Notes under the pieces: model-generated
Told to the model about the DNA's origin: nothing
Seen by the model: the letters and a program-made list of their open reading frames with translations, nothing else
Databases searched by the model: none
Shown: positions 18,168 through 30,112 of the stretch, in pieces
How positions within the stretch are numbered: position 1 is the first letter of the stretch
Layout of the letters: every line of letters begins with the position of its first letter
Position numbers and translations under genes: made by a program
Assembly (NCBI GenBank): GCA_965644315.1
Contig: CBFFRQ010000065.1
Coordinates: forward strand, 248,001-312,000
Direction of reading: 5' to 3'
Source of the DNA: Caecitellus pseudoparvulus
Taxonomy: Eukaryota > Bigyra: Bicosoecida
DNA: 64,000 bases

Positions 18168-21100
18168 TCACACAGACACCACAGCAGACTGCTCCGTGGA
18201 CGAGTACCACGCGCGGAACTCTTCGAAGGACAGCTGCCCGTCTTGGTTCGTGTCAGCTGTTCGGAAGGCCTCCTCCACTGTGGCCATGGCGATGGCTTCG
18301 GGCGTGGCACCGGCTGCCACGCCCCCCCCCGCACCTGTGCTCAGCATGGCCCGGAACAGCGTGACGAGGTAGTCGTACATCTCCTCGCGGGAGATGAAGC
18401 CGTCGCCGTCGGCATCGTACGCTTCAAAGGCTGCAGCCACCTTGTCGTCCACGCTGCCGGCACAGTACACAGTGAAGGCCGCGCAGATCTCGGCAAAGTC
18501 CAGGACACCGTTGCCATCTGCGTCGAACGCTGTGTACACGTACTCGCACAGAGTGTCGAAGCTTTCCTTGTTGCTGGCGTGCAGCGACCCTGCCAGGGAC
18601 GCAATGAGCGCCAAGGCGCGGCGGAAGCGATCTCGGTGCAGCACCAGGCGCCCGTTATCGCGGTGAGCGTTCTCACGCAGGATGGAAAACAGCTCCGAGA
18701 CATTCACGGCATCCAGGCCCAGCCGGCTGCGCAATTCGTCGGCTGGCGGCAACTCCTCTGCAGCTGCAGCCGCCTTCATGCTGGAGTAGACGGGGCCAGA
18801 TGGCAGGGCCACGCGAGTGGAGCCGGCGGCGGGTGGAACAGGTGGCGGTGCCGTGCCCCGTGGCGCGATGGCGTTTGTCGCGGCCACGAAGGCTGCTTGC
18901 GTGGGGGATGGCGTGCCATACCACCGGGCAAACTCTGGGAAGGTGAGCTTGCCGTCGTGGTCCAAGTCGGCCTCCGCGAAGACGTGGCGCACCGTGGCCA
19001 CCGCCAGCTCCTCGGGCGTGCGCCCCTGCAGGTTTGGAGCTGCCCGAGGGTCGGCCCGCAGCAGCACCTTGAAGGTGCTGGTCAGGAACATGAACAGCTC
19101 GTCCTGGCTGATGCCGCCAGTGTGGTGGAGGTCAAAGAGTTCGAACACCGCCCTGGCGCGCTCGTGGTGGTCTCCCCCGCACAGCACGGACAAGCCGCCA
19201 GACAGCTCAGTGAAGTCCACAGCATCACTTCCATCGGCATCGAAGAGGTCAAAGAGGCGGTCCAGGATGAGGTGGGTGCGGTGGGCCTCCACCGCTGAGC
19301 GGCCAGCATGGGCGTATGCGCGGACAGCCCGCGGCAACTTCGCTGCTACGGTGGCATCCAGCGGGCCCTCAGCGCGGCGCAGGGCGCCGCCAGGCCCGGT
19401 GGGCACCAAGCCGGCCTGCAGTCCCTGGCTCTCATGCTGCCGCACCAGGGCCTCGAAGACTGTGTGGAAGGCGGACCGGCCCAGGAGACCCCGCTCGTCT
19501 GTGGCGTCGGCCAGCATATCCAGCACCTCCGGCAGGCGGCGGTGCTGCAGGCCCGTCAGGCGCTTCACCTCCTCCAGGGTGAGCCAGGCTTCAGGAGCAG
19601 CAGCAGACACCACCAGCTGGCCCAGCTCAGCAGTGGCTTGGTCCGTTCCATCACCGCTCTGAGTCTCGTCGTACCATGCGATCAGCTCATCCACGGTCAG
19701 TTTGCCGTCGTGGTCCTTGTCCGCGTGAGCGAAACACTCCTCTGTGGCGGCCACAGCCATCTCCTGTGCCGACACATCGTCAGGCATGGCATCATCGCCA
19801 TCCGTGGACTGCACCAGGCGATACACGCCGGCCAGGTAAGCCTGCAACTCTTCCTTGGAAATGACGCCATCGTTGTCTGCGTCGATGAAGGCGAAGGCTG
19901 CCCGCACACGAGAGTCGTGCTCGCCACCACACAGCACGGACAAGCCCGCGACGAGGTGCCGCACATCCACCAGCCCCTGGCCTTCCGTGTCCACAACGTC
20001 GAAGATGTGCGCCCGCACAAAGGCGTGCCCCGCTGCGTCAGCTTCATCCCGCCCTTGCACCACCGCCAGCCCAGAGCTGCTCTGCTCCGTGTGGTGTGGC
20101 GTGAAGCGGTCCATGGCGGCGTTGAATGCCGCCCGCGTCAGGTGTCCCTGGCTGTTTGCATGCTGCAGGAAGATATCCAGGGCCTCCGCCACGCTGAACT
20201 CAGGCAGGCAGGACACCTCCCGCAGCTCAGTCAGGGAGATGGTGGAGGGCTTCACCTCTGCAGCAGCCAGCAGCTGCTCCTGCACTTGGACGTCGCTGCT
20301 GCTCGCACCGCCCAGCAGCTCAGACGTCTCATACCAGTGGTGAAATGCAGCTCGCGAGATGCGCCCAGCCGCCCCTGCTGCCTGCAGCACCTGCTTGGTG
20401 CAGCGCTGAGCCAGGGCTTCAGGGCTCAGCCCGCCCCAAGCCCCACCGTCTTCTGCCACCGCCTCAGCAGCCTTGAAGACATGCGTGAGGTAGTTGTTAA
20501 GCTCCCACGCAGTCAGGTACCCGTCGCCGTCCACGTCGTAGATGTCAAAGGCGGCGTTCACGCGGTCCGTGGCCGTGGCCCGGCCGACGAGGTGCGTCAG
20601 GCCACCCTTCAGCTCCTGTGCAGAGACGACACCTGCACCATCTTCGTCAAATTGGTCGAACAGTGCGTCCACCAGAGCGTGGATGTGCTCCTCGGAGACT
20701 GGGTCTCCCGACACCACCGCACCCCGTGCCCGGGCATCAGCCACGTACTCCCCAAACGCATTGCGGAACGCACGGCGAGTGAGCTTGCCTTCGGCATCTG
20801 CAAACTCTGAAAAATGGGCCAGGACTGGCCCCAGGCGGGCTTGCTCCAGGTGCATGACACGGCGCGCTTCCGCGAGAGCCATCCAGCCTGGCATGTTGGC
20901 GAGGTTGCGATGGTAGGGCAGGCGCTTCAAGCCAGTGCCAGGCACAGCCTCGCCTGGCGCACCAGCATCATCATGGGTGAGGGGTCCTGCAGAGCGAGGG
21001 GGCGGCACCGTTGTGGCACCTGCGGGCTCGGGGGGTGGTGCAGAGGGTTGGGGAGGGGGAGCAGCTGCGGAGTCGGCGGCGTCCACACCCATGCTTTGGG

Positions 21101-24100
21101 CGCGGAACCAAGCTGCAAACTCTGCCTTGCTGAGCTTGTTGTCATGGCGGGTGTCTGCCACGGCGAAGACGTTGGCAGTGGTCGCGGCGGCCAATTCGGC
21201 AGGCCCCAGGCCGCCGACAGAAGCAGCCACTGTCGGGTCCCGGGCGTACACCATGCGGAAGGTGCCCTCCAAGAACATGGTCATTTCTTCCGGCGTGATG
21301 CTTCCGTCGCCGTCTGCGTCGAACAGCGCGAAGGCAGCGTCGATCTTCTCGTCGTCGCTGCCTTCCCCAAGCACAGCCATGCCTGCGGACAGCTCTGCAA
21401 AGTCCACCCGGCCATCCTCGTCCGCGTCGAAGGCTGTGAAAACCTCCGGCAAGGCAATGTTGAACAAGACGGCCTCTTCGTGCTCATCTGCACCAGGGCG
21501 CAAGAAGCGGCTCATCGCGTCTCGGAACGCCGGCAGGTCCAAGCAGCCATCCGCGCTGGCGTTCTCAGCAAAGGCGTTGAGGACGTCCATCAAGGGCTCC
21601 TCCGCGACGCTGGTCAGGCGCTGCGTCTCCCGCACAGCCCATGCCGCATCTTGGGACGCTAGCTTGGGGTTCGGCCCAGGTGCAGAGGCGAGTCCGACTT
21701 CAGCCGCGCCGGCGACAACCTGCGCCGTGCTCAGCTCGCCGCTTGTGCCATTCACCTCGCTGAGCCACGAGGCGAATTCGTCCTGCGAAATCAGGCCATC
21801 GCCGTCTGTGTCGGCTTCCGCGAAAGCCTGCTCAGCAGTGGCCCGCGCCAGCTCCGTCGCGGACAGCTTGTCCTGGGGCACGCCGTTGGCCTGTGCGATG
21901 GCAGCAGCCTGCTCGGGATTCGCCGCCAGGAGCACCCGGAATACTGCACTCAAGTACGCCTGCATCTCCCCCACTTCAATCATGCCGTCGCCGTTGAGGT
22001 CGAAAAGCTCAAAGGCAGAGGCGACGCGGCGCGCCGAGGCCTCAGGGCCTGCCTGCCGCAGGCAATCTCCGCTGAGCAGCTGCAGGCCCGCAGCCACCTC
22101 CGCAAAGTCCACGACGCCATCCTCGTTCTCGTCGAAAATACCGAAGAGGCGTGGCAACATGAGGCGCCCCTTGGCTCGGTCCACGTCGCTCAAGTGCGCC
22201 TTGGCCATCACACGCAGCATGGCCTTGTTGAAGGCGCCGCGAGACAGCCACTGCCGGCCGCCTGCAGCGTCCCGGAAGGCGGACAGCACCTGGTTGTGGT
22301 CCATGGACTCCAGGCCAGTCACGCGGGCCAGCTCCTCCACGCCCATGCTGCTGATGAGGCTGGAGCCGCCCGTGGCAGCTCCCAGCAGGTTCACCTGCGT
22401 CGTCACTGACTTGGCGGCTACCTCCATGGAGTGCCCCAGCTCGCTGGCATACCACTCCTGGAACTCCTCCAAGCTTAACTGCTGATCGTGGTCGGCGTCC
22501 GCCTCGGCAAAGGCCCGGTTCGTGAGGGCCACTGCCAGGACCTCAGCACTGGCGCCCGCCCCCTTCCTGGGCGGGTGGCCCAGGATCTGCTCAGCAAGGT
22601 CAGCTCGCGCGTGGGGCTGGGTGGCCAGCAAGCAGGTGAAGTACGCCGTCAGGAAGGACTCCATCTCAGTGCGGGAGATGTACCCTGATCCGTCCACGTC
22701 AAAGAGGCGGAAGACGAGGCCGATCTTCTCGGACTGAGGTGCAGCCAGGAGGGCGGAGATGCCGCACGACAGCTCTGTGAAGTCCAGCACACCATCCCCG
22801 GAGGTGTCGAACAAGGTGAAGAGGTTGGTGGACAGCCGCTTCACGGCAGCTCGCGTGCCTGCCACGTCCAGTCCGCGCTCAGTGCGAACTCCCTCTGGAG
22901 CCTCCACGGCAGCCCGCACGGGGGCACGCAGCATGGAGTGCAGGGCCTGCGCAAACGCAGACTTGCTCAAAAGGCCACCCTTGTCCGTGTTGCGTGCGAG
23001 GGTCTCGATGACTTCCCGCATCGGCTGCTCCAACATGGTGGTGAGGGTTTTGAGGTCTTGCAGGCGCAGTGGGGGCGAGGGCTGTGCGGGGGCTTCGGGT
23101 GCCGTCTCCCCGGCAGGCTTGCCAGGAGGCACATGCGGCACAGCGGCCATGAACACGTTACCCCCTGCCGACATGACCCAGTTCAAGAACTCCCCACGGC
23201 TCAGCTTGCCGTCATGGTTCAAGTCAGCCTCAGCGAAGACTGACTCGGTCGTCGCGCCGGCAAGGAGGGCAGGAGTGGGCGTCGTGCCCAAGCGCTGCCG
23301 AAGGGCCTCCACCATGTCTGGCTGGATGGCAAAGAGCACTGTGAAGAGCGCAAGCAAGTAGTTCCTGCACTCCTCTTCGGAGATGCTCCCGTCGCCGTTG
23401 GCATCCAGCAGGTCGAACACAGCCTTGACGCGATCGCCGGCGCTGCCACTGCCGCCGCCACACAGCACTGTCAGACCGATGGCGAGGGAGCGGTAGCCCA
23501 CGCGGCCAGGCAAGCCAGCAGGCGGCTTGCGTTCGCTGCTCTCCACAAAGGCGTCGAAGATTTGCGACAGCAGCAACCGCAGGCGGCCCAAGTCTTTCGG
23601 CTGCAGAGGGCTGCCAGCGGCTGCCTGTGAGGCCGCTGCGACGGCGGCCGTGAAGGCGGGCATGTCCAATGTCCCGGTGAAGCCATCCGCGTGCTGCCTG
23701 AAGTGGTGCAGGAGGGTGGGTAGGGAGATGGCATCCAGGGATGCGCGGCTGCGCAGTTCCTGGAGGCTGGTCATGGCCAGGGGCGTCTGCAAGTCGGCGG
23801 CGGCGCCAGAGTCGAACCATGACAGGAACTCCTCGAAGGACAGCTGGCCGTCTTCGTTGGCGTCTGCCGCTTCGAAGGCGGCCTTGGCGGTGGAGCGAGC
23901 AAGCTGTGCCACAGTCACGCCGCTGGGCAAGGCGCTGGCCGCCTCCTCGTCCAGGTGAGTCATGACCCGGAACACAGACGTGAGGTAGGCCACCATTTCA
24001 GACATGGAAATGAAGCCGTCGCCATCCGCGTCAAACAGCTCAAAGGCGGCACGAGCCTTCGAGTGCGCCTCCCCGCCACACAGCACACTGAGACCCGCGG

Positions 24101-26209
24101 ACAGCTCTGCAGCGTCCACCTCCCCGTTTCCGTCCGCGTCAAAGAGCCCGAACAGCGTGTGCAGCAGCATGCTGCCCTCCATGGAGGCCTCCTCAGAGTC
24201 CGACCGCAAGTACTGCGCAAAGACCGCGCTGAACGCGTCACGCGTCAGCACGCCGTCGTGTGCGGAGGCTGCTGCTGCCGCCTGCGCCAGCACCCTGGAC
24301 AGCGGCACGTCCCCCAGCAATGTCACGCCCCGCATGGCTGCCAGACTGCGCGTGCGCTGGGCTAGCTGCACCCTGCTGCTGGCCAAGGGAGACACCATGC
24401 CCGGCTCGGTGTCTGCGTCATCATCCACTGTCGCGGCAGTGGTGTCCACAGCCAGCCCTGGGCGGCCGCTGGAAGCGGGGCTGTTCGAGGCCAGTCCGCC
24501 TGGTGCAACGCCAGCCGCGTACCACGCTCGGAACTCCTCCTGGGAGATGACGCCGTCACCGTCACGGTCGGCTTCTTCGAAGGCCGCCTGTGCCGTGGTC
24601 TGTCCCAGCTGGGCCGGCGTGAAGCCCTCGTCTGCCAGCATAGCTGACAGGGACGGCGTGGCGGCCATGAGGCGGAAGACAGCCACAAAGAAGTTCTCCA
24701 CCTCCTCCAGAGACAGCTCCCCGTCCCCATCAGCGTCGAAGAGCTCGAAGGCGGCCTCCACCTTGTCGTCGCGCGAGCCGCCGCACAGGCACGACAGCGC
24801 AGCGCCCAACTCGTGCATGTCAGCCAGTCCGTCGCCGTTGGTGTCCAGGCGGTCGAACAGTCGAGCAAGGGTGCTCGTCGTGGCGTCTGTGGCGCGAAAG
24901 GTGCCCTGTGGCAGCAAGCGCCCCAGCACCACCAGCATGCCTTCGCAGAACTGTTCCTGCGTCAAGGCCAGCCCCTTGCCAGAAGAAGCAGACTCCGCGC
25001 CCACCACGGATGCGTAGGACCTCAGGAGCGTGAAGACGTGTCCCGGGTTGAGCTTGCTGAGGCGCAGAGCCTTGGAGAGCGGCGCCAGCGCGGCGCTCAC
25101 GCGTCCCTGCAGGGCAGCGGGCACCCCCATGGCTTGGGGGTCCACGTCGCCGTCGTCGCTGCTGGAGTCCACCTCCTCGCCATCCACCGCCGCCTCCTCG
25201 TCAGCAGCCGCCTCGGCCACGTCCACTGAAGTGGGCGAGATCGCGGGAACGGGAGCTGCCTGTACCATCCCCGCGACCGCCTCGTCCTCCTCTTCCTCTT
25301 CTTCTTCCTCCTCCTCGCCAACCTCCTGGAGGAACATGGCCGCCATGCGGGTGATGGGGCCGGAAGTGTCGGCGTTGGCGGGGTCAGTGACCCACGCCAC
25401 GAATTCAGGGTAGGAGATGACACCATCGCGGTTCGTGTCAGCCTGCTGCAGTGCCAGCGCCGCGGTGGAGTCGGCCAAGGCAGCTGTGTCGCCGTAGGGC
25501 CACTCGGGCCCTTGGCTGGCAGCCAGCACTCGGTACATGCCTGCGAGCATGCTGGTCAGCTCGCCGCGGGAGATGAAGCCGTCGCTGTCCACGTCGAACA
25601 ACATGAAGACGGGCTTGAAGGAGACACTGGAGTCGGCGGCAGCCGTGTACTCCTGGGCGTGCACGGCCCGCACAGCGGCGATGCCAGCCATCAGCTCGCC
25701 CAACGACACCACACCTGCGAGTGCAGCAAGCCCAGGTGAGAGCGACGCCGCGCGCAGGGACGAGGCAAAGCACGCGGCTCACCGTTTCCATCCGAGTCGA
25801 AAATTGTGAAGAGGTGCTCTACTGAATCCTCCAGGCCCAGCGCCTGCACGATTTCCTGCGGCAAGGGGAGCAGCACAGCGGCGTGGTGAAGTTCACTGAC
25901 TGCAGCGCCATGCCAGCCAGGCTGCCAGCGGCGCCCACCTTGCCATGTTTCCGCGTCAGCACTGCTGTGATCAGGTAATGAAAGTCCTCCTTGCTCAGCG
26001 GCGTGAAGGGTGCATCGTGCCCCCCGCCCGCGTGAGCCCTGAGCAGGCACATCGTCAAGTGTGCATCATGCAGAGGCGACGCTGCCCGGCGGCCTGACTC
26101 ACCGAGCCAGGCGCATGAGCTGGGACACATCGTCCTCGTCGAAAACAAGGAAGTCCAGCGTGTTCAACTCCTCGTCAGGCGCCGCCATGCCTTCCGCAGC
26201 CTGCGCCAT
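18168..26209 (-). CDS. giant tandem calcium-sensor protein, about 33 EF-hand loops, ~2,608 residues
   Basis: Four exons join in phase: 26209-26103, 26038-25939, 25855-25783 and 25714-18168. One EF loop (FDSDGNG/VVSLGEL) is split by the last intron. The rest is a single 7.5-kb exon holding about 11 copies of a ~200-residue module. Each module has a helical lead-in (L..L..LTGL...) with a non-canonical hand, then three EF loops. The first is of the type FDADGNGEVDFAELSAGLSVLCGG, the second FELFDADGDGFISREEM, the third EADxDxDGKLSFEEFxxWY. This arrangement resembles neuronal-calcium-sensor/calcineurin-B-like proteins repeated head to tail. Some loops have lost ligands, for example the third hand of module 8 (AAGAAGRIS). 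An acidic poly-Glu stretch lies near residue 230. The start could also be ATG 26188. Role unknown; a calcium buffer or contractile or ciliary scaffold is inferred. Confidence 0.88.
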
Positions 26210-26348
26210 CCTGCACAGCCTTCGGCGGAGGTGCCGCGCAGAAGCCCCTCCTTGCTGCCACACCAGCACACACGGGACGTGTGTACAAAAGCATGGCATT
26301 CAACTGCCATTGAGAGGGGGTGATTGCGTGTTTTGTACGTGCGCAGTC

Positions 26349-28160
26349 ATGGCTGCCGCAGCATCTGGAGAAGGGGTGTGCATGGGAGGGAAGGGTGCAA
26401 TTTCCGCAGTACGCCCGCTGTGGCCACCGCCTCTCTCCTTCGCCAGGGACTCTGGAACCGCCCTGGACTTGCTCCTGCGAGATGGAGCTGCACATGGGGG
26501 CACAGCTTGTCCCCTCTGCGTGCTGACAGCGCCCCCTGGAGCGGGGCTGACCACCCTCATCCACTCTGCTGCTGCCAACGCGGTGCGAGCTGCCTGCTGG
26601 ACGCAGCCCCGCCACCCCCACTCGCCCCGCATGACGCCGCCATGCTGACATGCTTCACAGGGTCTTGACACGGTGGAAATCAGCCCGCTCACCGTTGCCC
26701 TGCATGCCCGGGCTTCAGTGTGGTCGTCCATCTCAGCGCAGGTCATGGCAGCCGCAGCGGCAGTGAGCGGCGCCGAGCCCCAAGCGGAGCGCGGCCTCCT
26801 GCTCATCCTGGACAGACTTCCGGTGCTAGCCATGGACACCCCCAACATGGCCACACAGCTGGCATGTCTACTGGGACAGCTGTCTCGGGGCGGAGGCCTT
26901 TCCCGCCCGCTTCTCGTCCTGGCCACGGCACGGAGCGACGCAGCCCTCCCACGGTCCACGTCCACGGTGTTCCCCCTCACACTGCACCTGCAGCCCGCCT
27001 GTGAGCCCAACCGCCGGCTCATCTTCGCCCACCTGCTGGGGCTGGACCCCCCCACTGCCGCTGAGAACTCCCAACTTGCACACCTCGCAGCTGCATCAGC
27101 AGCCTGTTGTGCCAGCGACCTGGCCGCTGTGTGGGCAGGCTGCCCAGGCGGCTGCGATGCGCCTGGCAAGTTAGCCACAGCCCTGACCCAACATACTCCA
27201 GCTGCCTTGGCTTCGCTGGCCGCTTCGGGGCTCTCTGTCCGCCCAGTGGTGCCGGACCCCGCGCTGGCGCTGGACTCGGTGGGCGGTGCAGGGGACGCCA
27301 AGGCTGCACTCCTGGAGGCAGTGGTGTGGCCGCGCCTGCACCCAAAGGAGCTTAAGGCGGCTGGCATTGCTCCTGCGCGGGGGGTGTTGCTGTACGGCCC
27401 TCCTGGGTGTGGGAAGACCCTCTTGGCCAAGGCGGCAGCCTCCACGCTGGCAGTGCCATTCTTGCCGGTGGGCATCCCCGACATCATGCGGGCAGAGGTG
27501 GGGGCCAGTCAGCGCTTGCTGACACAGGTGTTCCGTGTCGCCCGCGCCGCATCGCCGTGTGTCCTGTTCTTGGACGAAGTGCAGGCCATGTTCCAAAAGC
27601 GCTCTGGCGGGGGCGGCGAGGGCGCCGCAGCCCTGGCTATGCAGAACTCCCTCACTTCCCAGCTGCTGACAGAGCTGACGGCCTTGACAGCGCTGCCAGG
27701 CATCGGCGTCGTGGTGATGGCTGCCACGAACGTCCCAGGCGCCCTGGACCCCGCCCTTCTGCGCCCGGGGCGTCTGGAGCGCTGCATCCCTGTGACGCTT
27801 CCAGACGCCGCCGAGCGGCAGACCATCCTCGCAAGCGTGACGGCAAAGCTGCCATGTCCATGCCAAGGGGCGGGTGTGCCAGGCCTGGACCTCGCCAGCC
27901 TGGCTGCAGCCACTGCCGGCTTCTCAGGTGCAGACCTGGCTGCACTGGTGCAGAGCTGCGTCGCACAAGCCCTGGCTGCGCAGGCCCCGCTGGCTGGGAT
28001 GGAAGCGGAAGACCCACTCGGTCTGTCTGCGCTAAAAGGCGCAGTGACGCCCAGCAACATCAGCCAGGATGCGCTGCTGCAAGCCGCTGCGCGCATGCAG
28101 CCTTCCGTGTCGCGGCAGCAGCTTCAAGACCTGGCTCAGTGGGAGCGCGGCGTGCATTGA
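26349..28160 (+). CDS. AAA ATPase with degenerate first and intact second ATPase domain (PEX1/AFG2-like)
   Basis: Exon 1 (26349-26582) and exon 2 (26661-28160, acceptor ttcacag) join in phase 0 to give 577 residues. Domain D1 has a P-loop-like APPGAGLTT in which the Walker lysine is replaced by leucine, then a weak Walker B (LLLILD) and sensor region. D2 is canonical: VGG start, GPPGCGKT Walker A, CVLFLDE Walker B, AATN sensor 1, LRPGRLER arginine finger and FSGADLAAL. The GAS-x-RLLTQVFRVARAASPC stretch and overall layout fit the PEX1/PEX6 and SPATA5L1/AFG2B branches; I cannot decide between peroxisomal export and 60S ribosome maturation. The N-terminal substrate-binding domain usual for both is missing, so 5' exons may be unfound. 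ATTTCCGCA at 26400-26408 lies in exon 1. Confidence 0.75.
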
Positions 28161-28251
28161 TGGAGTGCGCTTGGCACACGGAGCAAGGGGCAACAGACAG
28201 AGCAAAGGAAGGTGGGTGGCGAGTGCGGGCAGGCACAGCAGCACACGACAC

Positions 28252-29846
28252 TCAATCCTCCCCGCTGCGGCGGCGGAGCCCGCTACTCCCACCCGCCGCG
28301 GCAGTCTGCGCTGCCAGCACCTCAGCTGCCGCATTCAGGTCACCGCGTGGCACTTGGTCCAAACCCACACCCTCATCTTCGTCGGCTGATGCCTCTCCCT
28401 TGGCTGTCGAACGGGGGGACATCAGTCCCCACTGCACCGGGTCCATGCAGTGCGCCGAGAGCAATGCACTGGACACTTGCTGGCGCCTGGCAGCGAAGAA
28501 GCGCTCAGATGGCCGCCAATACTTCATGTAGCCGTCCCAGTCCACGGCCTTCAGACCTGCCCGCCTCGCGATGGCCACTTGCACACGCTTGGCGAACTGC
28601 ACCGCCGTCTCGCCTGGGGCGATGGTGACGGGGTCCATGTACCAGACATCACAAATGACGGCCCAAGACGTCATGAGGCTGAAGAGATACGAGCCAAACG
28701 ACTGGGCGCGTGAGTTCCAGTACCCGTCCACGAACACTTTGTTGTACTTGATGGCGATGGGGTTGATGGGTACCCCCAGCTCGAAGACTCGCTTCTTGAA
28801 CTCCACGACATACTCGTTGTTCACGCAGGTGCCCTCCGGGAAGACCAGCAGGGGGAAGCGGTCTGGGTCTTCTGCGTGCGTCCTCAGCTTTTCAGCCACC
28901 AAGTGGCGGTTCTTGCTCTCGCCGCGGTTGAACCAAATGGGCTGCAGCGCTCCGAGCAAGTAGTCTTGGCACATGCCCACCCACCCAGGGTGCTTCTGCC
29001 CCACCACAGCATACGAGTGGCTCTGCTGCAGGATGATGAAATCAATCATGCTGCTGTGGTTGGCGACAAAGACGCCGGGAGGGCGGCCTTTGCGGGCGCG
29101 GGGCCGGGTGCCGTGGAACCGGATGACGCCGCTCCACGACAGAACAAAGGCGGAGCAAATGAACTGGGCACACCTGCGAAGTGAAGGGGGGCACAGCATG
29201 CGGCTCCTAAATTCGAGCGGTCAGGGGGCAACCCTGTGGGACGCAGTCGCAGGCAGCGCTCACGCACCACGCCTCGGCGTTGCGCCGGCGCCGGGCTCCC
29301 AGCAGGCAGCCAACGCTCTGTGAGATGGAATGACACGGGGCAGTGAAGCGGCCTAGCGAGGGGACGTCGCTAGACTTGCAGTGAGCAACACACCTTGACA
29401 CATGCCATGGCGACGATGCCACCCAGCACTGCAGCCAGCAGCAGCGTGAGGCGGATGGGGAAGACCACCAAGTACCGCAGCACCACGCCAACCAGCCAGC
29501 AGGGGAAAAGGTAGATGTTCCAGTTCCATGGCTCCGACTCGGTGCTGGCGAAGCACCGATTGAACGAGTCGTCCACGATGGCACTGGCCCCTTGGGCGAC
29601 GATGTGCGTGGACAGCTCAAACAAGGGTGGAGTCGTCGTTGCCACAGCCGACTCGCCTGAGCCAGACGCCTCTCCGAACTGGCTGGACAGACGGCGCAAC
29701 AGCGTCGCCTGCGCCTGCATCTCCGCCAGATTCGTGCTGGAGGCAGATGTCATCATGGCCGAATCTCGAGTCAGCAAGAGGTCATCGTCGGCGCTGTCGT
29801 CTGTGCCGACGGAGCCTGCATGCCTGTGGTCGGCTGGCGCTGCCAT
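28252..29846 (-). CDS. GPAT9: glycerol-3-phosphate acyltransferase, GPAT3/GPAT4/GPAT9 type
   Basis: Exons 29846-29394, 29317-29268 (a 50-base microexon) and 29173-28252 join in phase to give 474 residues. The N-terminal signature SFNRCF...EPWNWNIYLFPCW is diagnostic of ER GPAT3/4 and plant GPAT9. Acyltransferase motif I is NHSSMID, with QPIWFNRGE, FPEGTCVNN (motif III) and SWAVICDVWYM following. Two hydrophobic segments precede the catalytic domain (residues ~110-150 and after the microexon). The enzyme adds the first acyl chain to glycerol-3-phosphate at the ER, starting triacylglycerol and phospholipid synthesis. TGCGGAAAT (minus strand) at 29868-29860 is 14 bases before the ATG. It converges on the AAA gene and is followed upstream by another ER lipid gene, KCR, on the same strand. 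Confidence 0.93.
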
Positions 29847-29859
29847 GACTTCCGCTCAA

Positions 29860-29868
29860 ATTTCCGCA
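29860..29868 (-). promoter_or_regulatory. TGCGGAAAT word, copy before GPAT
   Basis: Exact match on the sense strand, ending 14 bases before the GPAT ATG, so it is either core promoter or 5' leader. Confidence 0.5.
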
Positions 29869-30112
29869 AGCCTTCGACGCCCCACTGCGCAGCTGCCTGA
29901 GCAGTGTGTGTGCCGTTCGCGGCGTGGAGCCAAAGAAACACCACCTACGTGTCTGAGATGGGGCGGTTTGGGATGTGTGCGTTGTTGAGGGATGGAGGTG
30001 GCCCTGTTGCGGGCCGGGACGAGTGGCACCCGCTCTCACAAGGCCTTCAGCCAACTGCTGGCGCAGCCATGTCGCCGACAACTCTGCATTGCCCTTCAAC
30101 AAGCGAAAGCCA

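Noticed and set aside
20935-22485. 516-codon open frame on the plus strand inside the EF-hand gene
   Set aside because: It is the mirror of GC-rich EF-hand codons on the opposite strand; the translated text is Ser/Ala-rich with no family match.
25240-25330. Tandem GAG/GAA tract (poly-Glu) as a microsatellite
   Set aside because: It is in frame inside the EF-hand gene and encodes an acidic linker; no separate repeat feature is needed.
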